Below are positions 56,916 through 64,000 of a stretch of 64,000 nt of DNA, one piece after another (positions within the stretch are counted from its first letter, which is position 1; each line of letters starts with the position of its first letter). The stretch spans positions 30,877 to 94,876 of the forward strand of contig QKHS01000094.1 in the NCBI GenBank assembly GCA_003249955.1, read 5' to 3'. The notes under the pieces were generated by a model. It did not search any database. It had not been told where the DNA came from and saw nothing but the letters and a program-made list of their open reading frames with translations. Position numbers and translations under genes: made by a program. This stretch comes from Bacteroidales bacterium (GTDB lineage: Bacteria; Bacteroidota; Bacteroidia; Bacteroidales; ML635J-15).

Positions 56916-59657
56916 CTATATGCTAATACTAATCCCACTATCCCTTTTAAACTTACTCAACCTGTATTTGAACGATAGCAAAAAATATCTGCCGATAATG
57001 TTCGTTCTGGTTTCCATTAAGTAATTTTCAGATGCAGTTCTGGTTATGCCAATATTTTTATTCAAAATATCATAACATTCTATTGATAACATTCCTCTGT
57101 TGTTTTTAAGGAAGTTAAAGTTTACTTCTGCATTTAATAAAGGTACGCTTATAGCACTATTAAAATTTCTGGCATCGTAATTTATAACATCAGCAGAAAC
57201 AAGAAAATGCCATCTATCCGAAGGAGAGTAACGAATTTCACCAAAATATGAAAAATTATTGTAACGATAATCCATGGTTTGGTTAATTGAATAGCGTGTT
57301 TCATTAATTTCAAACGAAGCTCCTGTCATTATATCCCATTTATCTTTTTTGAAATTTTCCACACTCAGTTTTATTTTATGCCTTATCCCGACATTCACAT
57401 TTTCAATTCCATTTATATAGCTTATACTTTGATTAAGGGACTCTCTTAATCCAAGAGCGATTTTAATTTTTAACTTACGGATAGGTGTGGAGAAATCTGC
57501 CATAGATTGTAAATAATAATCATACGGAACGTTTGTCAATCTAAAAACCTGATTCAGATTTTCGTCAATTTCTCTCGACCATGAAATTTTGTATTTGGTG
57601 TATTCTGCATTGACTCCCGCAAACACAGAAATCCCAGAAAATTGGTCAAACATAAACCATTGCAATGCTGTATTGTGATGATATTCCGGTTTCAGATTCC
57701 TGTTACCATAATATAAAGTGAGAGGGTTTAAATTACTAACTATCGGCAATAACTGAGATGCTACAGGAGTCACAACATTTGAATTATAAAACAGGCTGAA
57801 ACGATTACCGGTTTTGTATTTATACTCAAATGAGAATTCCGGTAATAAGTAAAAAATATTTTCACTAATTTCTGATTCCTGAATACTGTTTTTTAATTTG
57901 CCAATTTCTATTCCGGAACCCAGAATCAGGTTTATTTTATCATTATTCCTTTTCAGGTAAATCCCGGGTCTAAGATAATTGTATGATCGTAATAACTGAG
58001 GACTTAATGAATCTGTAACTATTTCCGCATCACCCGATTCTCCTTGAATTCTGGTTAAGTTTTCCCATGTAAGACCGGATGCAATCTCAGGTTCCAAGTA
58101 AAACTTTCTCCCTATTTGCAATAATGACGAAGCGTTTATCTTTACGTTATACACATCTGATAGATTGTCCTGAAACAGACTGGTGTAAATAACAGAAGAA
58201 GGTGTAAAATATTCTGTAAAATTCCTGATATCTTTTTTATTAATACTATTGGCACCTGAAGCATTTACAGACATTTTTAAAAGTTTCATTTTACCCTTAC
58301 CTTTCCTTAACCACGATGAATAAATATTTGAGTTAAGCTTCTGACTTTTATCCTTTCTGCGATCTTCAAGCATATTAATAATCGTATCATTACTTAGATT
58401 GCTCCTCGTTTGCAAACCTGAAATATTACTTTGTGATAAAGTTGCACCTCCCGTTAGAATAAAATGCTGAACAGAATCAGATTTGTTTTTCCACCCGAAA
58501 TTAACAGGATGTGTGTGGATAAACTCATTCTGGTTAAGATGCTCTGTTTGAAAAAATGAGCCTTGCGGCGTAAAATTCTTTGAATCACTATCTTCTGTCA
58601 GAAATTTTTCATACCCGTTTCCCAAATAACTTACATAAAAACGGTTATCCTTTTTTTTCTCAAAAGAATAGTTGATTCCACCACCTCCGGATGTAACCAA
58701 TCCTGTAACAGTTTGTCCATAATCAACCGGGACAGAATTATCATTTGTCAAAGTAATTGTCCCCCCACTAAACATTGTTTGAATTCCACCATTAAAATCA
58801 ATATAATCCTGAAATGAAAAACCAAATTTATTGGTATTGTTAATCATTGCCAGACTTGCAAACTGATGTGTAGATGAAAAACGATAAACATTTGCATTTG
58901 CCATATAATGATTATCTGTACCATAGCCGGCTTTCACATCTCCAAACCATGCCTTTTTCTTATCATCTTTCAATATCAGATTTATCGTTTTATCTTTACT
59001 TCCGTCATCTATTCCGCTTAATTCCGATTCGTCAGAACCCTTATCAAAGACCTGAACTTTTTTAATTGCATCTGCAGGTAAATTCTTTGTTGCAACTTTT
59101 GAGTCACTGCTGAAAAATTCTTTCCCCTCTACCAGTACTTTATCCACGTCTTCGCCTACAGCTTTAATATTTCCGGCACGATCAACCTCTATTCCCGGCA
59201 GTTTCCTAAGTAAATCTTCGGTAGATGCATCCGGCTTTGTTTTAAATGCCAGAGCATTGTATTCAATAGTGTCTTTATTGATTTTTATCGGAATATATTC
59301 AGCTTCTACCTCAACCGAAGGAAGATTAATTGCTGCTGCCTCCATAATTATTACTCCCATTTCTCCATTATTGCTTACCGGAACATCCAGTTTCCTGTAA
59401 TAAGTTTTATGCCCGAGGTAAGCAATCTGCATAATATAGCTTCCGTTTACTATTTGTCTGACTTTAAACTGCCCCTGATCGTTAGTTATCCCAAAAGCCA
59501 AAAGAGTTGAATCAATAGGATTAAGTAATGCAATAGTAGCATATCCTAAAGCTTCTTTATTATCCCCCAGAACAGTTCCGCTTAAATTTGATGTTTGTGC
59601 AAACGAAGTAATTGATGAAAATAACAATAAATAGAACAACAGCTTTTTCATAAACAT
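56916..59657 (-). CDS. TonB-linked outer membrane beta-barrel protein (receptor paired with GLPGLI)
   Basis: The signal peptide MKKLLFYLLLFSSITSFAQ starts at the second ATG (59651), the more likely start; the ATG at 59657 adds two residues. A CarboxypepD_reg-like domain follows (LSGTVLGDNKEALGYATIALL, ~25-110), then a plug (DLLRKLPGIEVDRAGNIKAVGEDVDKVLVEGKEFF, ~145-235) and a ~640-residue barrel. It carries the family-3 outer-membrane barrel ending in aromatic strands. The gene begins 4 or 10 bases after the GLPGLI gene, so they are co-transcribed, and the operon is divergent from a two-component system. The ligand is unknown; peptide or metal are both possible. Confidence 0.88.
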   Translation of the reverse strand: MFMKKLLFYLLLFSSITSFAQTSNLSGTVLGDNKEALGYATIALLNPIDSTLLAFGITNDQGQFKVRQIVNGSYIMQIAYLGHKTYYRKLDVPVSNNGEMGVIIMEAAAINLPSVEVEAEYIPIKINKDTIEYNALAFKTKPDASTEDLLRKLPGIEVDRAGNIKAVGEDVDKVLVEGKEFFSSDSKVATKNLPADAIKKVQVFDKGSDESELSGIDDGSKDKTINLILKDDKKKAWFGDVKAGYGTDNHYMANANVYRFSSTHQFASLAMINNTNKFGFSFQDYIDFNGGIQTMFSGGTITLTNDNSVPVDYGQTVTGLVTSGGGGINYSFEKKKDNRFYVSYLGNGYEKFLTEDSDSKNFTPQGSFFQTEHLNQNEFIHTHPVNFGWKNKSDSVQHFILTGGATLSQSNISGLQTRSNLSNDTIINMLEDRRKDKSQKLNSNIYSSWLRKGKGKMKLLKMSVNASGANSINKKDIRNFTEYFTPSSVIYTSLFQDNLSDVYNVKINASSLLQIGRKFYLEPEIASGLTWENLTRIQGESGDAEIVTDSLSPQLLRSYNYLRPGIYLKRNNDKINLILGSGIEIGKLKNSIQESEISENIFYLLPEFSFEYKYKTGNRFSLFYNSNVVTPVASQLLPIVSNLNPLTLYYGNRNLKPEYHHNTALQWFMFDQFSGISVFAGVNAEYTKYKISWSREIDENLNQVFRLTNVPYDYYLQSMADFSTPIRKLKIKIALGLRESLNQSISYINGIENVNVGIRHKIKLSVENFKKDKWDIMTGASFEINETRYSINQTMDYRYNNFSYFGEIRYSPSDRWHFLVSADVINYDARNFNSAISVPLLNAEVNFNFLKNNRGMLSIECYDILNKNIGITRTASENYLMETRTNIIGRYFLLSFKYRLSKFKRDSGISISI

Positions 59658-59661
59658 ATGA

Positions 59662-60441
59662 TTATCTCATTTCTATTTGGATAAAAACATTTCCCTCTCC
59701 ACCAGTGCCATACTGTTCCTGCATTTCCTCTGTCTTTTCATCAACCATTATATCAAATTCTTTCCGGCTTAGTTTTTTCCCTTTTTTGGGTTTAACCAAA
59801 ACACTTTCGTCAATATTGCCGATATTTATTGATTTCGCTACAATCTTATAATCTCCACTATCTCTGCTAATGGATAAAATTGCTCCCGGCAGACCCGAAT
59901 ATATTGACGGCCCGACAGAAACAGGAATTTGTGGAGTAAACCATGCTGTGGTAATTTCACCCGATTCGTTCTCATATATAGCCTCCTGACATTGATAATC
60001 AAGTATTTGTTTTTGATTTCCTGTAAGCTTCCACGGAAACTCTACAGCTTTGTCAACAATAAGAAACTGACGGGACATAAATTCTGTTTGCTCAATATTT
60101 TCCTTGTTTTTCAAATCACAATAAACCTCGTCTTCCGGGCCCGACATCTCTACCATAACTATCACTCCTTCTGTTTCCTGCTCAATGACACCACTTTCTT
60201 CCTGCACTTTTTCAACATTTTTATATAATGATGACTCACTATTGAAGTATAGAACTTTTTCATTCTTACTTTCATTAGGCATCATACTAATAAATGCAGC
60301 ACTTTCATCATTCAGTTCGATATTTAACTTCATTACCTCTTCATAGACAATAGTTCCCGATATGTTTTCATCAGATTCTTTAACCGAATTACTATTTAAA
60401 GCAATTCCCAACAATAAAAACGGAATAAATAAAATTTTCAT
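59662..60441 (-). CDS. GLPGLI family protein
   Basis: The 259-residue protein shows the family features: an N-terminal GTIVYEEVMKLNIEL strand, YLFNSE-like strand (VLYFNSESSLY), PWKLTGNQKQILDYQCQEA, TAWFTPQIPVSVGPSIYSGLPGAILSI with the diagnostic SGLPGAI, and a charged C-terminus ending in a KKGKKLSRKEFD segment. The family is secreted or periplasmic, of unknown function, and typically adjacent to a TonB-linked barrel, as here. The first ATG of the frame is at 60441, preceded only by TTG codons, and starts a hydrophobic signal (MKILFIPFLLLGIALNSNS). The 5' region holds the regulatory repeats described at 60551. Confidence 0.88.
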   Translation of the reverse strand: MKILFIPFLLLGIALNSNSVKESDENISGTIVYEEVMKLNIELNDESAAFISMMPNESKNEKVLYFNSESSLYKNVEKVQEESGVIEQETEGVIVMVEMSGPEDEVYCDLKNKENIEQTEFMSRQFLIVDKAVEFPWKLTGNQKQILDYQCQEAIYENESGEITTAWFTPQIPVSVGPSIYSGLPGAILSISRDSGDYKIVAKSINIGNIDESVLVKPKKGKKLSRKEFDIMVDEKTEEMQEQYGTGGEGNVFIQIEMR

Positions 60442-60522
60442 AATTTTCAAATTTTGCAACGACCCGAAAAAAACTGATTGTGCCGTTAATTGGTTAATAA
60501 TGAATTGTTCCTTTCACATGTA

Positions 60523-60530
60523 CAAAGATA
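60523..60530 (-). promoter_or_regulatory. -7 box of the GLPGLI-receptor operon
   Basis: TATCTTTG (complement of 60523-60530) matches TAnnTTTG. No TTTG or TTG is found 19-21 bases upstream; that position is occupied by the first AGGTTAAT repeat. The start would be near 60516, with a ~75-base leader to the ATG at 60441. Confidence 0.55.
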
Positions 60531-60550
60531 CCTTACGATAAAATGACTAT

Positions 60551-60589
60551 AGGTTAATATCGGCCCAATTAAGGTTAATTAAGGTTAAT
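60551..60589. promoter_or_regulatory. Three direct repeats AGGTTAAT, candidate response-regulator operator
   Basis: AGGTTAAT occurs exactly at 60551-60558, 60572-60579 and 60582-60589, with centre spacings of 21 and 10 bases, two and one helical turns. A related TGGTTAAT lies at 60491-60498 in the GLPGLI leader. Direct repeats in phase with the helix are what OmpR/PhoB-type regulators bind, and such a regulator is encoded by the adjacent operon. Confidence 0.6.
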
Positions 60590-60616
60590 GGCTTATACTG
60601 GTATTCTTTTTTAACT

Positions 60617-60624
60617 TATATTTG
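60617..60624 (+). promoter_or_regulatory. -7 box of the histidine kinase-response regulator operon
   Basis: TATATTTG matches TAnnTTTG and lies 13 bases before the ATG at 60637, giving a leader of about 6 bases. The -33 region lacks TTTG and is close to the third AGGTTAAT repeat (ending 60589). Confidence 0.45.
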
Positions 60625-60636
60625 AACTTGTAATAA

Positions 60637-62118
60637 ATGATGCAGAAAATTAATAAATCAGGACATATTAATTGGACAAGAGCAATAATGATATTTAGTC
60701 AGCTATTGCTAACTGCCTTTGTTGCACAATGGATATATTCGCAATATAATGACGAAAAAGAAACGCTGAAAAAAGAGCTTTCAAATCTGTTTTACATTTC
60801 ACAACAAGAAGCAATAGACACAATAATATTAAATATTTTTGACCCGTTGATGGGTAATGATACCGATTCTTCTTTTTACCATATTCAATTGGATTTCGGA
60901 GATGACACAATAATTACCGGCACAAGCACGACCTGTAGAAATAATCTTAAAATTGAAAAAGAAATTAGCATAGACAGCCTGAAAACGTCTTTTTTTAGTT
61001 CAACCACGTCGTATAAACACAAGCAAATACATGTTATTTCAGAAACATCAACTCCGGAGTTCTCAGATGAAGATTTATTTGTTCAGGGAGTTAACCTTTT
61101 GATACAAATGACTAACGATACCAGTGGAACCACAAATACAATTCTTACACTTGCAGACACTTCATTACTAAAAGAGACTTTTGATAAAAAACTCCTGGAT
61201 TTGAACTGGAATTTTAAAACTGCCTGGACTATCGGGCAAGTAAACGACAGCACTGCAATTTCTTTTAACTCTTCGTTTCTGGACAGTTCGTTTGGTGTCA
61301 CAATCGAAAATTATCGTTTATATCTTTATAAAGAGATTATTCCGCAAATGCTATTTGGATTAGTTCTTTTACTTATTACCGGCTTAGCATTTTTATTTAC
61401 CTTCAAAAAACTTAAGGATCAGATAACACTTAATGTTATACGCAAAGGTTTTATCAGTAATATTTCTCACGAATTAAAGTCTCCGGTAGCAACAGTAAAA
61501 GTCGCATTAGAGGCCTTGCAAAAATATGACATGAGCCTTGACCCGGAAAAAACCCGTGAATATCTGGAAATGGCCGGTCATGAAATGAACCGCCTCGATT
61601 TATTGGTAAGTCAGGTAATGAGTACTTCCCTGATGGATGAAGGGAAACATCCTTTTAACCCTCAGAAAGAAGATCTGAAACAACTCATATCCCATGTATT
61701 GAAAACTATGGAGCTCCGCTTTCAGCAAAGAATTGCCAAAGTCGATTTCATTGCAGATGACGATAAATACATTTTTAACTTTGACAAGCTTCTGATTAAC
61801 GGAGTAATAATAAACCTTCTTGACAACAGTTTAAAATACACCAATAAAGATCCTGAAATCAAAATAGTTTTAAAGCATGATAAATCAAATATAATCCTAA
61901 ATATTACTGACAATGGAATTGGAATTCCGGAAGAGTTTCAAAATAAAATATTCGAAAAATTCTTTCGTGTTCCGACAGGAAATATGCATAATGTTAAAGG
62001 ATACGGATTAGGTTTAAGTTATGCAAAACAAGTAATCGATTTACATAAAGCTGATATCACGGTAAAAAACATCGCAACAGGAGGTTGCAGCTTTATTATC
62101 CGTTTTCCGGGGCAATAA
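60637..62118 (+). CDS. Sensor histidine kinase
   Basis: Two helices (residues ~14-33 and ~235-256) enclose a ~200-residue periplasmic sensor region with no domain I recognise; it contains one cysteine (C100) and is rich in Ser, Thr and Asp. The cytoplasmic part has the phosphoacceptor H278 in NISHELKSPV, then the N box NGVIINLLDNSLKYT and G boxes DNGIGIPEEF and GYGLGLSYAKQ. No HAMP domain is obvious between the second helix and the H box. The kinase phosphorylates the response regulator encoded 2 bases downstream. It probably senses something related to the divergent receptor/GLPGLI pair. Confidence 0.93.
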   Translation: MMQKINKSGHINWTRAIMIFSQLLLTAFVAQWIYSQYNDEKETLKKELSNLFYISQQEAIDTIILNIFDPLMGNDTDSSFYHIQLDFGDDTIITGTSTTCRNNLKIEKEISIDSLKTSFFSSTTSYKHKQIHVISETSTPEFSDEDLFVQGVNLLIQMTNDTSGTTNTILTLADTSLLKETFDKKLLDLNWNFKTAWTIGQVNDSTAISFNSSFLDSSFGVTIENYRLYLYKEIIPQMLFGLVLLLITGLAFLFTFKKLKDQITLNVIRKGFISNISHELKSPVATVKVALEALQKYDMSLDPEKTREYLEMAGHEMNRLDLLVSQVMSTSLMDEGKHPFNPQKEDLKQLISHVLKTMELRFQQRIAKVDFIADDDKYIFNFDKLLINGVIINLLDNSLKYTNKDPEIKIVLKHDKSNIILNITDNGIGIPEEFQNKIFEKFFRVPTGNMHNVKGYGLGLSYAKQVIDLHKADITVKNIATGGCSFIIRFPGQ

Positions 62119-62120
62119 TT

Positions 62121-62804
62121 ATGACGAAATTGTTATATATAGAAGACGAACCGTTTCTTGGTAAAATTGTAAAAGAAACTCTTGAAAATCAGGGATTTAA
62201 TGTTTTGCATATATCAGATGGCGGCAAAGTTATGGAAAGTTTTAGTGTTTTTAATCCCGATATTTGTATTTTGGACATTATGTTACCCAATATTGATGGA
62301 TATGATTTATGCCAACAAATAAGAAGAACCAACACAGCATTGCCAATAATATTTTTAACAGCAAAAGTAGAAACCGAAGATTTGGTTAAAGGATTCAATG
62401 CTGGTGGCAACGATTATATTCGCAAGCCATTCAGTATGGAGGAACTTATTGTAAGAATTAACCATCAAATAAAAGCATCTGTTAAAGCTATACTACACAC
62501 TTATGATGACGTTGTTAAAATAGGTAATTATAAATTCATTGCTTCACGTTACGAATTACATACTCCGTCAAAAATAATCAGGTTATCTCAAAGAGATATG
62601 GAAATATTAGAAGTTTTCATGTGCTCGCAAAATCGTAATATTGATAGAAAAGAATTGCTTTTGACAGTTTGGGGAGATGATTCCTTTTTTAATTCCAGAA
62701 ATCTGGATGTGTATATCCGGAAATTTCGTGAATATTTTTCCGAAGATAAATCAATTGAGATAATAACATTAAAAGGAAAGGGTTACTTTTTTGTTGTCCC
62801 GTAA
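62121..62804 (+). CDS. OmpR/PhoB-type response regulator
   Basis: The 227-residue protein has a receiver domain with the acidic pocket IEDEP (E8/D9), phosphoacceptor D52 (CILDIMLPN), T80 and K102 (YIRKPF). A winged-helix Trans_reg_C domain follows (RLSQRDMEILEVF, DRKELLLTVWGDDSFFNSRNLDVYIRKFREYF, TLKGKGYFF). An upstream ATG in the same frame (62085) would overlap the kinase gene and precede the conserved start MTKLLYIEDE; 62121 is chosen. The likely target is the repeat array at 60551-60589. Confidence 0.95.
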   Translation: MTKLLYIEDEPFLGKIVKETLENQGFNVLHISDGGKVMESFSVFNPDICILDIMLPNIDGYDLCQQIRRTNTALPIIFLTAKVETEDLVKGFNAGGNDYIRKPFSMEELIVRINHQIKASVKAILHTYDDVVKIGNYKFIASRYELHTPSKIIRLSQRDMEILEVFMCSQNRNIDRKELLLTVWGDDSFFNSRNLDVYIRKFREYFSEDKSIEIITLKGKGYFFVVP

Positions 62805-62808
62805 TTTT

Positions 62809-63756
62809 TCAAAACAACACTCCTGCCAGCCAATACACCCCAGGCAATGTAATCACAGACAAAACCGAACTTACCAAAATATTTTCCACAGCCTGTCTGG
62901 CATTAAGTCCAAGCTCTTCGGCCAGTACAGAAACAATTATCATACATGGCATTGCTGCCTGTAAAACAGCACTTATGGCCGCTTTGTCAGAAATATTCAG
63001 ACCTGCTTTTTTCAGTAAAAATAAAACAAACATTAAAATTACAGGAGCCAGAATAAGTTTATTAAAACTCAAAATGTATGAACGAAGATTCTGAACCAGA
63101 GGTTTAAGTTTAACCTGTGCCAAAACTGCTCCTACATAAATCATTGACAAATAAATAGTTGTATGCCCTAGCCCAAACAACGGTTTAAGTACAACATCCG
63201 GCAATTTGATTTTAAAAATCATAAAAAACAAACCTATAAGAAATGCCATTGTTGCAGGATTTATCAAATGCTTCCAATTGTGCACCGCTTGTTGTTTGGC
63301 TCCTTTACTTAATACAAAAATTCCCCATGTCCACATAAGAGCATCGTGCCCCAACTGAAAAATTGTAGCATAAATTAATCCCTCTCCTCCCGGAAACAGT
63401 GCATCCAAAAGCGGAAACCCCAGAAAAACGACATTTCCAAACATAGTATGCGCTGTATGAAGAGCGGTGTTTTCAGTGTCCAGTCTGAGTAGCTTTGCAC
63501 TAAGCCGGCTTAACAGAAACAGGATACTTACGCTAAAAACTGCAGAAGCAAAAACGACTGGGAAATTTGAAATTATTTCTTTATTCAACTTTGTCCCGGC
63601 AAATGTGGTGAAAATTAAAAGTGGAAGAGTAATCTTCAAAATTACTTTTACCAGCCCGTTGCTGTTATCTTTAGATATAGCTTTAAGCCTGAAAGCAATT
63701 ATTCCCATTACGCAGATCAGGGATAAAATCAATATTTGCTCAAAGATTATTTGCAT
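62809..63756 (-). CDS. AEC (auxin efflux carrier) family transporter
   Basis: The ~315-residue protein has about ten membrane helices in two inverted halves, with the family-type LPLLIFTTFAGTKL near residue 50, and HTMFGNVVFLGFPLLDALFPGGEGLIYATIFQ and VIVSVLAEELGLNARQAVENILVSSVLSVITLPGVYW in the second half. AEC proteins move organic acids or other small anions; the substrate is unknown. The frame is open to an ATG at 63774, but MQIIFEQILIL (63756) is the usual family start. The gene converges tightly on the response regulator (4 bases between stop codons). Confidence 0.85.
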   Translation of the reverse strand: MQIIFEQILILSLICVMGIIAFRLKAISKDNSNGLVKVILKITLPLLIFTTFAGTKLNKEIISNFPVVFASAVFSVSILFLLSRLSAKLLRLDTENTALHTAHTMFGNVVFLGFPLLDALFPGGEGLIYATIFQLGHDALMWTWGIFVLSKGAKQQAVHNWKHLINPATMAFLIGLFFMIFKIKLPDVVLKPLFGLGHTTIYLSMIYVGAVLAQVKLKPLVQNLRSYILSFNKLILAPVILMFVLFLLKKAGLNISDKAAISAVLQAAMPCMIIVSVLAEELGLNARQAVENILVSSVLSVITLPGVYWLAGVLF

Positions 63757-63774
63757 GCTGTAAAAATATAGCAT

Positions 63775-64000
63775 TTCCGGAATATTTTCACTGTTAAATA
63801 ACAGGATTCCGGAAAGTACTTTATCCGTCCCGGATCTTATTTATTTCTAAAATCCAAATATGACAATGCTGCATTATTAAGCAACAGGTAAATACATCAA
63901 CAAACAGATTTATTTTATTCTGGTACAATAATTGGTTAGCATGTGCTGACAAAATTAAAACTAAAAAATTTGTCTTTTATTAATTAAAATAAAAATGAAT
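63775..64000. other. AT-rich gap at the right edge, no gene seen
   Basis: No convincing coding frame, RNA gene or repeat is visible. A TATTTTTA box just upstream of the AEC start (one base off TAnnTTTG) may be its promoter. The final ~60 bases are very AT-rich and may hold a promoter for a gene beyond the window. Confidence 0.4.

Overview
The window is a chromosomal segment of a member of the Bacteroidota, probably in or near the Bacteroidales/Marinilabiliales; I cannot name a genus. Four things point there. Many genes are preceded by the phylum-type promoter (TAnnTTTG at -7, TTTG or TTG about 19-21 bases upstream) and not by Shine-Dalgarno sites. There are secreted proteins with type IX secretion C-terminal domains, TonB-linked outer-membrane receptors and a GLPGLI protein. 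IspG is the long, insertion-bearing form. atpD-atpC stands apart from the other ATP synthase genes. The DNA is AT-rich, and I see no rRNA, tRNA, CRISPR array, insertion sequence or prophage.

Layout. 1-13 kb: the 3' part of a large PKD-domain secreted protein, ispG, a repeat-rich gap, a small secreted protein with a VanW-family gene, a membrane-bound nucleotide-sugar dehydratase, an LPP20-like lipoprotein, queG, a repeat protein broken by a 13-bp tandem duplication, and thiL. 13-23 kb, mostly minus strand: an asparagine-synthetase-like protein with a polysaccharide flippase, a second repeat-rich gap, ribE, and the operon rimP-nusA-infB-dusB. 23-30 kb: methylmalonyl-CoA mutase mutA-mutB, a YD-repeat-like protein, a lipid kinase, a 103-bp tandem repeat block and a methyltransferase. 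30-46 kb, minus strand: an RlmI-like methyltransferase, a flavin-binding protein, a U32 protein, lon, a GlmU-like protein, L31, a TonB-linked receptor, atpD-atpC, and an operon of an RND/MMPL transporter, a sugar-nucleotide epimerase and a polyprenyl synthase. 46-64 kb: a Na/Pi symporter, rsgA, an HD phosphohydrolase with lpxD, a giant lamin-tail secreted protein, asd with a GH25 muramidase, a receptor/GLPGLI pair divergent from a histidine kinase/response regulator pair, and an AEC transporter.

Most of the window is housekeeping or cell-envelope biology. The least routine signals are: (a) the exact 13-bp tandem duplication at 11084-11109 that splits one reading frame in two; (b) three AGGTTAAT direct repeats 21 and 10 bp apart between the GLPGLI/receptor operon and the two-component operon, placed where a response regulator would activate a promoter lacking its -33 box; (c) an intergenic repeat family with arms built from 8-9 base steps, oriented with the flanking transcription and once arranged as three 103-bp tandem units; and (d) a hairpin plus T-tract in the rimP leader resembling an attenuator. 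I found no clearly new multi-gene defence or biosynthetic system.
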